Below, one piece after another: positions 29,426 to 40,311 of a stretch of 64,000 bases of DNA (within the stretch, counting starts at the first letter, position 1; the number at the start of each line of letters is the position of its first letter). This DNA comes from Helianthus annuus (Eukaryota > Streptophyta > Magnoliopsida > Asterales > Asteraceae), in contig NC_035445.2 of the NCBI RefSeq assembly GCF_002127325.2, forward strand, positions 78,728,815-78,792,814, written 5' to 3'. Below the pieces are notes generated by a model. The model was given only the letters and a program-made list of their open reading frames with translations, was not told the origin of the DNA and did not search any database. A program made the position numbers and the translations under genes.

Positions 29426-29462
29426 CAGTACATATTTGACTTTTGAATGTTTCATCAACTTA

Positions 29463-30583
29463 GGCTATACGGTATGGGGGTCGGCCCCGGCCCGTCGCGG
29501 GTCGGCGACGGTCCAAACACCGTGCCGCCCCCTACCGTCCCCGTCTTCTCCGTCCGAAAATGGACGTTGGCGACGACGCAAAAAGTGTGGGCCCCCCTAT
29601 TAAAATATGACCGTTAATAAAAAAAAAATTAAATTTCTATATTTTGAATAAAGCCAAACGGCTATAATTTTAAATTATATAAATTAAACATCCATTTTCA
29701 CTATCAAACACCAAATTAACCTCCACAATTCACCATTTTCTCCTATAATTTTTACACTCTCTTCCACTACACTCTCAACCTTCTTCCACATAATTTTCAT
29801 GGATCCGTTCAACAACCCGGATACTCCCAACACTCCTTCGAACAACCCGAATACTCCCACCAATCCGACCCAACCAAATGTTTTTTCGGTTCCGGGATAT
29901 TATCCAACGCTAGAACCGAACCAATTCTCCCAGTTTTCATCGAACGCGTTTGCGTCATTCCAACAATCGCCCAACCAATTCACTCAAATCTCCGAAAATC
30001 AAGCTCTTCAACAAATGATGATGCGGGGTGCTTGGAACTTTCCACCCGTTCAACCTCAAAAGTCGAAGGCGAAGGAGCGGGCCGTCGAAGAAAAAAGTCG
30101 TGCATCGGACGAGAAGTTAAAAGAAAAGGTCCGATTGTCGAATGAGAAAATCCGAATCTCCGATGAAAAAATTCGGCTTAAGGAATGGGAAATAATGATG
30201 ATGAATGTCGAGAACGAACCCGAGCCGAAACGTTCGATGTTGAAAAAACTACAAAACGACATCATGAAAAAGCATCAAATTATTTAACTTTATGTTTATT
30301 TTTATTAAGTCTTTTTTTTTAAGTTTATGTTTTTTTTAATATTTATGTAATGTGTGTTTAATATTAATGAAAATATTTTATTAGTGTATTTGTCAAATGT
30401 TAAAAAAAAAATAAAATAATAAAAAACATAAAAAAAACATAAAAAGTGTTGAAGGACTATGACTAGGATCATCCTACCATGCCTTCTAGTTTTGAAGGAT
30501 GGACCATCTTAGTGAGGACTATGATGTGTCGCCTAGGTGGCGGATCATCCTCCAAGGATGGTCCATCACCATACCATGTAGTC
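29463..30583 (+). mobile_element. Non-autonomous PIF/Harbinger element 1 (1121 bp)
   Basis: The left end is GGCTATACGGTATGG and the right end, reverse complemented, is GACTACATGGTATGG. It is flanked by TTA on both sides (29460-29462 and 30584-30586). A three-base TWA duplication and G/C-rich ends of this form are typical of PIF/Harbinger. It contains a fused ORF1 remnant but no DDE transposase. Confidence 0.85.
29799..30287 (+). CDS. Harbinger ORF1 deletion derivative (162 aa)
   Basis: The protein starts MDPFNNPDTPNTPSNN, an Asn/Pro/Gln-rich leader, and goes directly into a Lys/Glu-rich helical C-terminus (EEKSRASDEKLKEKVRLS). From memory, the two parts match the beginning and end of the Myb/SANT-like ORF1 protein of plant Harbinger elements, often misannotated as 'glutathione S-transferase T3-like' or 'NAM-associated'. 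The central SANT region is missing, so the DNA-binding function is probably lost. The frame is open with a normal stop. Confidence 0.6.
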   Translation: MDPFNNPDTPNTPSNNPNTPTNPTQPNVFSVPGYYPTLEPNQFSQFSSNAFASFQQSPNQFTQISENQALQQMMMRGAWNFPPVQPQKSKAKERAVEEKSRASDEKLKEKVRLSNEKIRISDEKIRLKEWEIMMMNVENEPEPKRSMLKKLQNDIMKKHQII

Positions 30584-30869
30584 TTACATGTTGTTTAAAG
30601 TATATTCAAAAAACAATATTTACTTTTATTCTTTTGTTTTTACACATAAGGTCCCTGTTGTTACATTTATAAAACTATACATAACTAATTTTAAGTCGAG
30701 AACCACGTAGACACCTATGTCTATTGTTTTAACCATAATACATAAGATGGTTATGTAACCATATAACAATCTCTCTTTCTCTGCCACTAAGTTGATGCGG
30801 TTTTCATGGTTTTGTATTTAAAGTTGGTTTTGTATTAAAGGTGCCCTTAATATTATGATAGTAAGATAA

Positions 30870-31168
30870 GGCTATGCGGTATGGTGATGGTCCTCCCTTG
30901 GAGGATGATCCGTCACGTAGGATCCACGTAAAATGGGTGTGAGGATGGTGCAAAGAGGATGGAGATATGGAAATGAGGGGATGGACCTAAAATGTATATG
31001 TATATATTGTATGTATAGGTGTGTAAGAAAGAGGGGGGTGGTTTTTGTCTTTTTGTGGCCCGTCGGAAACGTCCGCAGGTGGACGGTGTGGACGCCGGCA
31101 GGGGGGGATAGTGTTGAGCCCAACGCCACTCCGAAACGATCCTGAGACGCAACCCATACCGAGAAGCC
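30870..31168. mobile_element. PIF/Harbinger MITE 2 (299 bp)
   Basis: The ends are GGCTATGCGGTATGG and, reverse complemented, GGCTTCTCGGTATGG, flanked by TAA (30867-30869 and 31169-31171). It is too short to code. The open frames across it on both strands are chance. Confidence 0.85.
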
Positions 31169-31356
31169 TAACAACTATATTTTTACAACACCAATGCTTA
31201 CATATTCAAGTAGAGATGAACCACTGCACAATTTGTGAGTTCACCATTTCTCATGTTAGCACGGGCACATGCTCCAAAACATAATGATGAGTCCTGCCGT
31301 CTGCAATAATCATGAACAAATATTATAACTAAAATTTCCATAAGCTAATATTATAA

Positions 31357-32160
31357 GACTAGAGGGTATGGGGAAGTCCATCCCCATAAGAATGGACCGC
31401 CACTACATCACCGGCTCATGGAGGATGGGCCTCCTCTCAATTTGAGGAAGGTGGAGGATGGGGCTACCCACCTTAATATTTTATAATTTTCTAAGTTTTT
31501 TTTATTAACTTAATAAAAACTTTATAAAAATTAAAAAATACAACATAAAACAACATAAATAAATTCATTTTATAACATAAAAAAAATTACATTTCCTAAA
31601 AATAAAAAAAAATAAAAAAACATTTCCGAAAAAAAAAAAAACCTACGAGTTCCATTTTTTCTTCACCTCTTCCTTCATCCTCCGATACACCTCTCGTTCG
31701 TCCTCCGGAACCGAGTCGATATCCAACCTCATTATCCTAAAATCCTCCGCTCGAGCATAGTCGGCCGACACGTTTTTCTTGTGACTATATTTTTCGGCCG
31801 CAAAGTCTTTAAACGAACGGAATTAGGTTGGTTTGGGTTGGGATTGTTCGGGTTGGGGTTGTTTGGGTTGAATGGATTCATGATTGTATAAAAAATGGGA
31901 GTGTTTTTTATAAAAATGGATGAGAATAGGAGAAGAATGGGAGAAATGGATGAGAATGGTATAAAAAATAGATGAGGTTGATATATATTTAAAGTGAAAA
32001 AGTAATTTTTTTAATTAAAAGTAGCCGTTAGTAACGACTATATTTTTGAAATTTGGACCGTCGACTTCGTCTGTGAGGAGCCGGTCTAGCCGGGACGGGA
32101 TGAGGGGGGCGGTGTGGGGGACCGGCGCCGGGCCTAAGCCGACCCCCATACCGCTTAGTC
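31357..32160. mobile_element. Non-autonomous PIF/Harbinger element 3 (804 bp)
   Basis: The ends are GACTAGAGGGTATGG and, reverse complemented, GACTAAGCGGTATGG, flanked by TAA (31354-31356 and 32161-32163). It is the third member of the cluster and carries an antisense ORF1 remnant. Confidence 0.85.
31643..31881 (-). pseudogene. Harbinger ORF1 remnant in element 3
   Basis: On the minus strand an ATG at 31881 starts an Asn/Pro repeat (MNPFNPNNPNPNN). After an internal deletion and frame change the region ends with the charged C-terminus (DFAAEKYSHKKNV, then VYRRMKEEVKKKWNS and TAG). It is the same protein as in element 1, with a different deletion. Confidence 0.6.
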
Positions 32161-32249
32161 TAATAATTTCACCACACAACTTAATTACCAGAATAAATAA
32201 AATAAAAATATGGATGTCTTTAGTCTTTAGTATCTATCTACAAATATTG

Positions 32250-32439
32250 TTAGGAGGTGTTTGGTTCGCGGAATGATTTGGAATTGGAATCGGAATTTGT
32301 ATAGGAAATAGAATTTGAAGGAATTGGATTTGGAATTTAAACATTCCAATTGGAATTGGAATCTCAATTCCATTTTTTATGTGTTTGGTTGTCAAATGAA
32401 TTGGAATCCCTCACCCGGCACCCACAACCCCCGGTTTGG
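32250..32439. other. GGAATT-rich non-coding DNA upstream of the terpene synthase gene
   Basis: The sequence is repetitive in the sense GGAATTGGAAT, with GGTGTTTGGTT near 32256 and GTGTTTGGTT near 32382. It is possibly a degraded MITE, but no duplication was found. Confidence 0.4.
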
Positions 32440-32589
32440 GTCAAAACGGTACGGGTGGAAACGGTACGAGTCAAAACGGTCCACGTCTAAAATGTTTGGA
32501 TCGAAACGGTTCGCGTCGAAACGGTTCGATTCGAAAGGGTACGGGTTGAAACGGTTCGCGTCAAAACGGTACGGGTCAAAACGGTCCGG
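32440..32589 (+). repeat. 15-bp minisatellite, ten copies
   Basis: Ten units of the form GTCAAAACGGTACGG follow each other without gaps. Variants carry TTCGC, TTCGA or TCCAC in the last five bases. The array ends about 100 bp before the TATA box of the terpene synthase gene. The frame that reads KRYGSKRF-type repeats through it is a by-product. Confidence 0.9.
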
Positions 32590-32689
32590 TGTAAAATTTC
32601 GGATCGTTTTTATTTATATTAATAATAGACATGTGATAATTGGTCTATGAAACTTACTGTTTCCGACGAGTAACGTTTACATCTTCCTC

Positions 32690-32697
32690 TATATATA
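32690..32697 (+). promoter_or_regulatory. TATA box of the terpene synthase gene
   Basis: TATATATA in the context CTCTATATATACACAC, 74 bp before the ATG. This is a normal spacing for a plant gene with a short leader. Confidence 0.65.
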
Positions 32698-32770
32698 CAC
32701 ACATTCATAGTAACAACAACTCAAACAAATCTTATACCGGTTTATTACTTTTTAGCATATTTCCTTCAAG

Positions 32771-35700
32771 ATGGCTTCAATATGCTCTATTTCTTGTTCA
32801 ATTCTCCATTACAAAAATCATCATGATAGATGTAGACAATTTGACATTGGGAGGCCACTACATTCATCACAATCCACATCAAAGAAGCGTATCACTGCGA
32901 AGGTCGTAAAAACGGTTGAACCCGTCCCTAGACGATCAGCAAACTATGCGCCATCGTTATGGTCGTTTGATGATATTCAATCACTTTCTAGTGAATACAC
33001 AGTATGATTGCAATTTTAATTCCATTTATACTAATTTCTAGTAGTATATAATGTACACTCAATGGCGGATATACCTTACAACATGGGGTAGCCCCCACTA
33101 CCCCTTGACACTCCGGCAGTAGTGTATTTTTTTTTTTTTAGAAATTTAACGTTTTTATTTTATTTTGCTGCCCCTATAAAAAAAATTAAGGTTGCCTCTA
33201 TAATTATTTTCTAAATCCGCCATTGCGAACACTTGTACTAATATTCAACCATCTAGGGAGAAGATTACAATGCAAGAGCAAATACTTTGAAGGATGGGGT
33301 GAGGATGATAATACGCAAAGTGGGAGGTCCATTGAGTACGCTAGAGTTGATTGATGATTTGCAGAGACTCGGAATATCTTATCACTTTGAAGATGAAATA
33401 CGAAATCTATTGGATGTGATTTACAACAATTACTTCAAAACTCATGACAAGTGGAACACAATGGATTTGAACCTTAAAGCCCTAGGATTTCGACTACTGA
33501 GACAACATGGTTATAACCAGGTTCCTCAAGGTACAAAATTATATATGATTCAGGAATTTATATTCACAAAGAACATACTTGAAGATTTAGCATGATGCAA
33601 AAGAAAAAAAAAAATAGAAACTGCCAACTAATATAAGTTATATACATTTGTATTGATTGTTTTTTCGTGCATGAAGTTTGGTTGATGTTAATAAAACAGA
33701 TTAAAGTAATATTTATTAAACTTTGCTCTACATTTAGACATATTTCACAACTTTAAGGACAAGACTCAAAATCTTAAGCCACACTCGCTCGAGGATATGA
33801 TGGTAATGTTGAATTTGTACGAGGCTTCTTATCATTCATTTGAGGATGAAAGCATACTGGACGATGTTAGTGACTTCACAGCAAATTATCTCAAAGAAAA
33901 TCAAAACAAGATGGATGAGAGTATATCATCATTAGTAAGCCATGCTTTGGAGCTTCCACTGCACTGGAGAGTGCCAAGAATAGAGTCTAAGTGGTTTATC
34001 GACGTATACGAGAAAAGAAGTGACATGAATCCCACATTGTTGGAGCTTGCAAAATTGGATTTTAATATGGTTCAGGCTGTTCATATTGAAGATCTAAAAC
34101 AGGCATCAAGGTATGTATCACTTCTATATCATGTGCGCCAAATATATATATATTTTTGGATTGACAATATATAATAACAAAGTAGCAAGGAGCTAGAATC
34201 AAACTATTTAGTTACTAGTTATTGCTAAGGGTTGGTGGTTGTTAATAATAATATATGCCTTTAAAAAAAACTTATTATTTATGTATATACATCTACCTAG
34301 CGATGACTTATAACTGTATCAAAAATATAAACCCTACCTTGGAGTCCCAATTTTCTTGATTATACAATAAAACCGTACATTATTTTTCGATTATTTGAAT
34401 ACGGTTATGCAATTTTTTGTCTGTCAACATATTAGAAATTGTTAGGATTAGCACTTAGTGTCATTTATCGTTGTGATTTATTTTATATTTCACAAATTGG
34501 ATTTCAATAGGTGATTTACGTTAAATATTGTTTAATTTTCAGTTTTGACAAGTAGAGCAAATAATCACTATATATACTTAGAAATTTCTGCTTTTCATTA
34601 AAACCCACTCCAACTATAACTGTCTCTATTTTAGGGACCGTATACAATACATGTATTATCATATTTTTCACGTGTTAAGATCATCACAAATAGATTAAGC
34701 CAACCCTCACACATACTATATATATTTTAGGTGGTGGAGAAATTTAAAATGGGCTAGGGAGCTTAGCTTTATTCGAGACAGCTTAGTGCCGAGTTTTCTG
34801 TGGACGGTTGGTTTTGGTTACCTACCGCACTATAGCATTGGAAGGAGTTCATTAGTCAGGTGTGTTGCCATGGTCACCGCTATAGATGATATTTATGACG
34901 TGTATGGTACTTTGGATGAACTTCAACGATTTACCAACGTGATAGACAGGTACACCATAATGTACTTAGAACTCATGTTTATCAAGCTGGTACATTTGTG
35001 TTCGTGTTCATTCGAATCATATAGCTTATGAGAACTGATTAAAAATCTAATCGGCAGATGGGATATCGATGCGATTGAGGAACTCCCGGATTACATGAAG
35101 ATAGGTTTCCACGGATTCTACAACACGATTAATGAGATCTCGTATGACACATTAAGAAACACAGGGATCCTCATCCTCCCGTACCTTAAGAAAGCAGTAA
35201 CTAAACTATCTTTGATGTTGAACTATAATAATGTTATGTCAGATCTATTATCTATAACTTTTTTTTGGAACGGTAATATTGTAGTGGGCAGATCTATGCA
35301 AGGCCTACCTAGTAGAAGCAAGGTGGTACTATAGTGGGTATAAACCAACACTCCAAGAGTACTTGGATAATGGTTATGTGTCAATATCTGGTCCCGTAGT
35401 ACTCATGCATGCTAAATTTGCAACATCGGTTGGTGCAACCCAAGAAATCTTGCAACGCATGGAAGAATTCGAGAAAATAGATCGCTACTCGTCACTAGTC
35501 TTACGACTGGCTGATGACTTGGGGACATCCACGGTATGCATTTTTTTATTAACTGGTGGGAGTTACCACGTGGTGCGCTATACGCGCCGGGGATTTGGTT
35601 GAAAGCGGTATACCGGTACGATACCAACACTTGATATAGCAATCAACACATGGTTTACATTAATTAAAATTATACATACAAATGTTAATATCGATGTTGT

Positions 35701-36819
35701 TCAAAAGGTAATGATTCATCATACTAAAAAGTCAAGAAAACAACAAAGCCGAATGCTGGTAGTGGTATGGTTAAGATGATATCAATTTGGTTCATCGAGG
35801 TAAAAAAATAGTTATATTCACACCGTTCGATTTTAAACAAAACTTTTAATTACCAAAACATTGATAAGATAAACACACCACAATTGTTTATTTTGGATTT
35901 TATAACGCGTTACATCAAATTATTAGAATGACAGAAAAGTGAAAATGACGTTACTTTAAATAAAAATGCTAAATTATTAGAATGACAGAAAAGGGAAAAT
36001 GACGTTACTTTGCGCAACTCGATTTTGCACAAATTTTATATTGGCATCTTTATAGTAATAATAAGCATGTCGTAGCGACATAATCAAAACTTTACAAAAC
36101 AACCTGAAAATTTATAAAAATAAAAAATGTTTAAATTAATTATAATAAAAAAAACAAAAACTATTCTATTTTGTCGTTTTTTCTTTCTGAGTTTTATATG
36201 GCAATATCATACTCGTTGGAAAAATAAACAAACACTAGATTTTATGGTGTATTTAAAAAAAAACCGTTTAACGTATGAAAAAGTTGCTGATGTTTAAAAA
36301 TAGGGTGTATGTGCCGAGAAATGACAAGATTACTCTTATACCATTCCACCCATTTTCCAGATTTATGTATGTGTCATTCTCCTATGTCTTCCTACCCTTT
36401 CAATGATTTTGGTCCTTTTTATCATATCCATACCCTATGTATATGTGTGTGTGTGTTTGTGTGTCTATGTATGTATCTATATACACACACATACTTACAA
36501 TTTCTCTTATGTTTTTAAGGATGAACTAGCAAGAGGAGACATTCCAAAATCAATCCAGTGTTACATGCACGAGAGTGGTGCAACAGAAGAAGAAGCTAGA
36601 AAGTACATCAAAGAAATGATTCGGGACACATGGAAGAAACTTAACAAAGAACGAACACGTGCCAATTCTCAGTTTTCACGAGAGTACGTCGAATATGCAT
36701 CAAACATGGCTAGAATGGCACAATTCATGTATGGAGAAGGAGATGGGCATGGTCGTCCCGATATAACGAAATCTCACCTATCATCATTGCTTTTTAATGC
36801 AATCGAAGGGACAAAATAG
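32771..36819 (+). CDS. Terpene synthase, TPS-b type (probable plastid monoterpene synthase), 7 exons, 594 aa
   Basis: It would convert a prenyl diphosphate, most likely geranyl diphosphate in plastids, to a monoterpene; the product cannot be told. Exons are 32771-33001, 33257-33530, 33738-34110, 34731-34949, 35058-35196, 35285-35533 and 36520-36819. All introns are GT-AG, phases agree and no stop occurs. Exons 4-6 are 219, 139 and 249 bp, the usual terpene synthase sizes. The first 53 residues are Ser/Lys/His-rich, as in a transit peptide. [11 protein letters not shown] (54-64) is the RRX8W motif of TPS-b enzymes. DDIYD (345-349) and DDLGTSTDE (489-497) are the two metal-binding motifs. The RxR motif expected about 35 residues before DDxxD reads RDS (308-310), with Ser for the second Arg. 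The gene looks intact, and its neighbours are all transposons. Confidence 0.92.
33060..33225. mobile_element. Small MITE in intron 1 of the terpene synthase gene (about 166 bp)
   Basis: The terminal inverted repeats are CAATGGCGGAT and ATCCGCCATTG. The interior is AT-rich with a T run. The flanks show no clean duplication, so the superfamily is open; hAT-like is possible. It does not touch splice sites. Confidence 0.6.
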
Positions 36820-36904
36820 TCAAGAGTGTGTATCTCGCATTGGAGGTGAAACTTATTTATTAAATACGTATCCGAGTAACTTATATTTTTTAGGGAGTTG
36901 AATA

Positions 36905-37425
36905 ATTGTCCTTGTATTTTCATTGTATTTTTATGCGGTCCAAGTATATTAAGTCTACTGAATTTGCTTAGCTTGCAAACTACTTTTCTCTTATGTTACT
37001 TGAAGCTTATGTCTAATCTTCCCAATTGCTATCCTCGGTAAGACACTAGAAAGTAAATAAAAAAGTTAAAATGTACTACAAAACGAATAAGTATCACCGA
37101 CAACCCAATTTGTCGAGAAAGGCTTATACACGTAGAAATCCCTTAGTCATACTCGTCATGAATCAACGCAGGTTGTCCTTGCATTTTTATGCCGTTCAAG
37201 TATACTAAGTCTGTTGAAGTTATTTAACTTGTAAACTATTTTGTCTTATGTTAGTTAAAGCTTATGTCTAATCTTCCAGATTGCTATCCTCAGTACGAAA
37301 CTAGAAAGTGAATAAAAAAGATAATAATGTACTATAAAACGAATGAGTATCACCGACAACCCAATTTGTCGAGGAAGGCTTGTACACGCGGAAATCCCTG
37401 AGTCATACTTGTCACGAATACAAAC
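36905..37425. repeat. 256-bp tandem duplication 3' of the terpene synthase gene
   Basis: 36905-37165 and 37172-37420 are diverged copies. For example, CAAGTATATTAAGTCTACTG at 36941 matches CAAGTATACTAAGTCTGTTG at 37197, and both hold CCGACAACCCAATTTGTCGA. Identity is roughly 85-90% by eye. The first copy begins 85 bp after the stop codon, so it may include the 3' untranslated region. Confidence 0.85.
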
Positions 37426-37496
37426 TTTTTAGGTATGAAATTACAAACGTGTTTTAAAATCAGATTGAAAGTTGAAAAGCATTATATATATATATA

Positions 37497-37881
37497 GAAT
37501 TGCGCTAAAATAAGAACCACCTCGAGTTATAAGAACCGCGAGAACCACACCATCCGGGTCGCCGTTTACCATGATTTTTTTTTACAACTAGATGTGTGTA
37601 TTATAAACACAGCCTTAAAAAAAATTTTAAACGCCGCGGCCAAGAGGGTAGTTTTTTACACCACAAGTTTGGTGTAAAAAAAAAGAAAAAAGAAAAAAAA
37701 ATAAAAACACCAAACTTGTGGTGTAAAAAACTACCCCCTCGGCCGCGGCGTTTAAATTTTTTTTTACGGCTGTGTTTATAATACACACATCTAGTTGTAA
37801 AAAAAATCATGGTAAACGGCGACCCGGATGGTGTGGTTCTCGCGGTTCTTAGAACTCGGGGTGGTTCTCATTCTAGCAGCC

Positions 37882-37884
<3 letters not shown>
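37497..37884. mobile_element. TA-flanked foldback element 1 (about 388 bp)
   Basis: Nearly the whole element is an inverted repeat, with arms of about 180 bases and a short A-rich loop at about 37677-37705. The left arm starts AGAATTGCGCTAAAATAAGA and carries AAGAACCGCGAGAACCACAC; the right arm mirrors it. It lies between TATATATA (37483-37496) and a 53-base TA tract (37885-37937). Confidence 0.85.
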
Positions 37885-37937
<53 letters not shown>

Positions 37938-37939
<2 letters not shown>

Positions 37940-38396
37940 TAAGGTTCATGCGGGAATCACCTTTATTGTGAGAACCGCGAGAACCAATGTGAACACAACC
38001 AAAAATACCTAAAAAAACCTAACCCCAACCCCCCCCCCCCCCCCCCGCCCACAAAAAAAACTTAACCTCCCCACCCACCCACCAAAACCTAAACCCCTAT
38101 CCCCCACCTCCAAAGCTAAAATGCTAAAAACTAAAACCCCAAAAAACCGAAAAAAGTAAAAAAAAAAATCAAAAAACACACAAAAAATGTTTTTTTTAAT
38201 ACTTTTTACATTAAAATCGCTACTTTTAGTAGCCAAAAAAAAATTTAAAAAAAAATTTTGGCTACTAAAAGTAGCGTTTTTTTATAAAAAATATTTAAAA
38301 AAAATTCTTTGTTTTTTTTTAGCTATTTTTAGGTATTTTTGGTTGTGTTCACATTGGTTCTCGCAATAAAGGGTGGTTCCTAATGGATCCTTCTCC
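37938..38396. mobile_element. TA-flanked MITE 2 (459 bp)
   Basis: The terminal inverted repeat is about 60-70 bp. The left end is GGTAAGGTTCATGCGGGAAT, followed by GAGAACCGCGAGAACCAATG. The right end mirrors it (CATTGGTTCTCGCAATAAAG). The interior has a C run (38028-38046) and a palindrome at about 38217-38275 built on GCTACTTTTAGTAGC. TA tracts flank both sides. Same family as 44475-44995. Confidence 0.85.
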
Positions 38397-38984
38397 TATA
38401 TATATATATACTAGGTTATTACCTGGAATTGATTCCCGTGCTCGAGAAAGTTACTACTATAATTAACACATACTTAAAATCATACCAAAATTGGGACATT
38501 AAATATCTTCACTACAATATACATGGGTTAAATAAAAATTTAAAAAGTCATGATCTGATAAACCTACAAAATTTACATAGACTGACGAACATACCAAGCC
38601 TAGCCTTGCTTCTTGAATGCATCTGCTTTGGAGATTATTTCAAGACCAGTGCAGGCTAATTAGTTAAGCTATAAAAATAATTAGCAAAAAAATACCAAAA
38701 AGCATTCATACATTTACACAAACATCAATTACCAGTACATAAAAAAAACTCAATTAAATTTCAAGTTTAGAAATATACCTTCCATTGATCATGAGCAATT
38801 AAAGGGTCACCGGAAACAATAACAGGAAAACAGTTGTGAAGTAACCGGCAACGAACTATAAAAAGGACCACGAAACACGAACCCTAGATGTTAAAACAAA
38901 TTGAACTTTCTCTTTCTTCATAAAAAGCAGATAATCAAAACTATATATCAAATCTCGACTTCATCCTAGCTGGACTCTTCTAAG
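38397..38984. other. AT-rich DNA between TA-flanked elements
   Basis: It begins with a TA tract, then CTAGGTTATTACCTGG and GATTCCCGTGCTCGAG. No real ORF is seen. It is probably the left part of a larger element that ends near 41115 and carries the XTH fragment. Confidence 0.4.
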
Positions 38985-39500
38985 GCTGTTTGACCACTGT
39001 TTGACCAAAGTCAAACCACTGTTTGACCAAAGTCAAACCACTGTTTGACCAAAGCCAAACAACTATTTGACTGCAAAAATATAATTCTTAGTGGTACAAA
39101 AGTCTGTTTGACCAAAGTCAAACCACTGTTTTACCAAAGTCAAACAACTGTTGTTAAAACACTTTTGGGTTAAAACAGTGTTTGAAACCACTGTTGGGTT
39201 AAAACAGTGTTTTGAAACCACTTTTGGGTTAACAGTGTTTGAAACCACTGTTGGGTTAAAACAGTGTTGTTAAAACAGGATTTTGAAACCACTTTTGGGT
39301 TAAAACAGTGGTTTCAAACACTGTTTAAAACCAACAGTGGTTTCAAACACTGTTAAGCCAAAAGTGGTTTCAAAACACTGTTTTAACAACACTGTTTTAA
39401 CCCAACAGTGGTTTCAAACACTGTTTTAACCGAAAAGTGGTTTCAAAACACTGTTTTAACCCAAAACAGTGGTTTCACTTTTTCTCGGATTAAAACACTG
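38985..39500. repeat. Two-fold symmetric simple-repeat block
   Basis: Part one (38985-39150) has about six copies of a unit near ACTGTTTGACCAAAGTCAAACC. Part two (39150-39500) has units GGGTTAAAACAGTGTTTTGA up to about 39310, and then the same units in reverse complement (CAGTGGTTTCAAACACTG). The whole could fold into a long imperfect hairpin. Confidence 0.8.
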
Positions 39501-40311
39501 TTTGAAAAACTATAGGTTTTATGTAAAATACAATTAAAATTAAGATTATGATTTACATTTTTAAAACACTGTTTTAAGCAAGCAATAACTACAGAATTTC
39601 ACTAACAAACAAACCTGATGAACGAACCCAGATCCGACAAATAGATATTCATGAATATTCCGATTTGAGTTCACTTACACAAAGCAACTCAGTTTCAAAC
39701 TACTGTTTCGAAACAAACCTGAGATTTCAATTGATCTTAGTGGGTCGATTCAAACTACTGTTTCGAAACAAAGCGACTCAGTTTCAAAGATCTTAGTGGG
39801 TCGATTCAAACTCAGGTTTCTCGGTGTTCAATGAGCCAGCTTTCTTGCTGTCATCCGGAATCGTAGAGTTTTGCATTTCCTGCACAGAGTTCAGTTTTTT
39901 AATGGTTGAAACATGAAAGTTGAAATTGTTGGAATATTTTTAGACGTTTACATTAAGACGAACTCACCACAATGTGGGGATTGCTTGTGTTCATCATTAA
40001 GCCGTTACCCTTTTCTTTTGTAGCACTTATTTCATCTGGAAGGGGCTCTTGCTGTGTAAAGTTGGTGGTCAACTGAATATCAGAACCGTCACTAAAGAAC
40101 TTTTAGATAAATGCATTTCATGCTATGAATAATGATAACTCACCATAGCAGAACTGGAAGACGATGTAGTTATTTTGCATTCGTTAATGACTTCATTTTC
40201 TCCAATGATCTTTGATTCCATTAGTTGAGTAGAAAAATAAGTTGAGTGTAAACTTAAGAGTATGTTAAGAGATTGTACAAGTAGTCATTGTAGAAAAACA
40301 AAATAACTCAC
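39501..40311 (-). other. Exon-like pieces of unknown origin downstream of the XTH fragment
   Basis: On the minus strand, open pieces bordered by GTGAGTT-type donors are seen, for example MESKIIGENEVINECKITTS (about 40221-40140), a stretch with QQEPLPDEISATKEKG (about 40090-39970) and QEMQNSTIPDDSKKAG (about 39880-39800). None is recognised. Together with the XTH exons they look like a chimaeric gene assembled inside a transposon, but joins and expression cannot be shown here. Confidence 0.4.

Noticed and set aside
30872..31284. ORFs on both strands in Harbinger MITE 2
   Set aside because: The element is 299 bp with defined ends; the frames are chance products of G/C-rich ends.
32315..32650. 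ORF with KRYGSKRF-like repeats
   Set aside because: It is produced by the 15-bp minisatellite (a multiple of three), and no conserved start or neighbour supports a gene.
36309..36518. ORF in the last terpene synthase intron
   Set aside because: It lies in a TG/CA-rich intron stretch; splice sites and the downstream exon frame support an intron.
38028..38046. C run suspected as an assembly gap or telomere-like repeat
   Set aside because: It is inside a MITE with defined ends, and a matching G-rich stretch occurs in its relative at 44770-44900.
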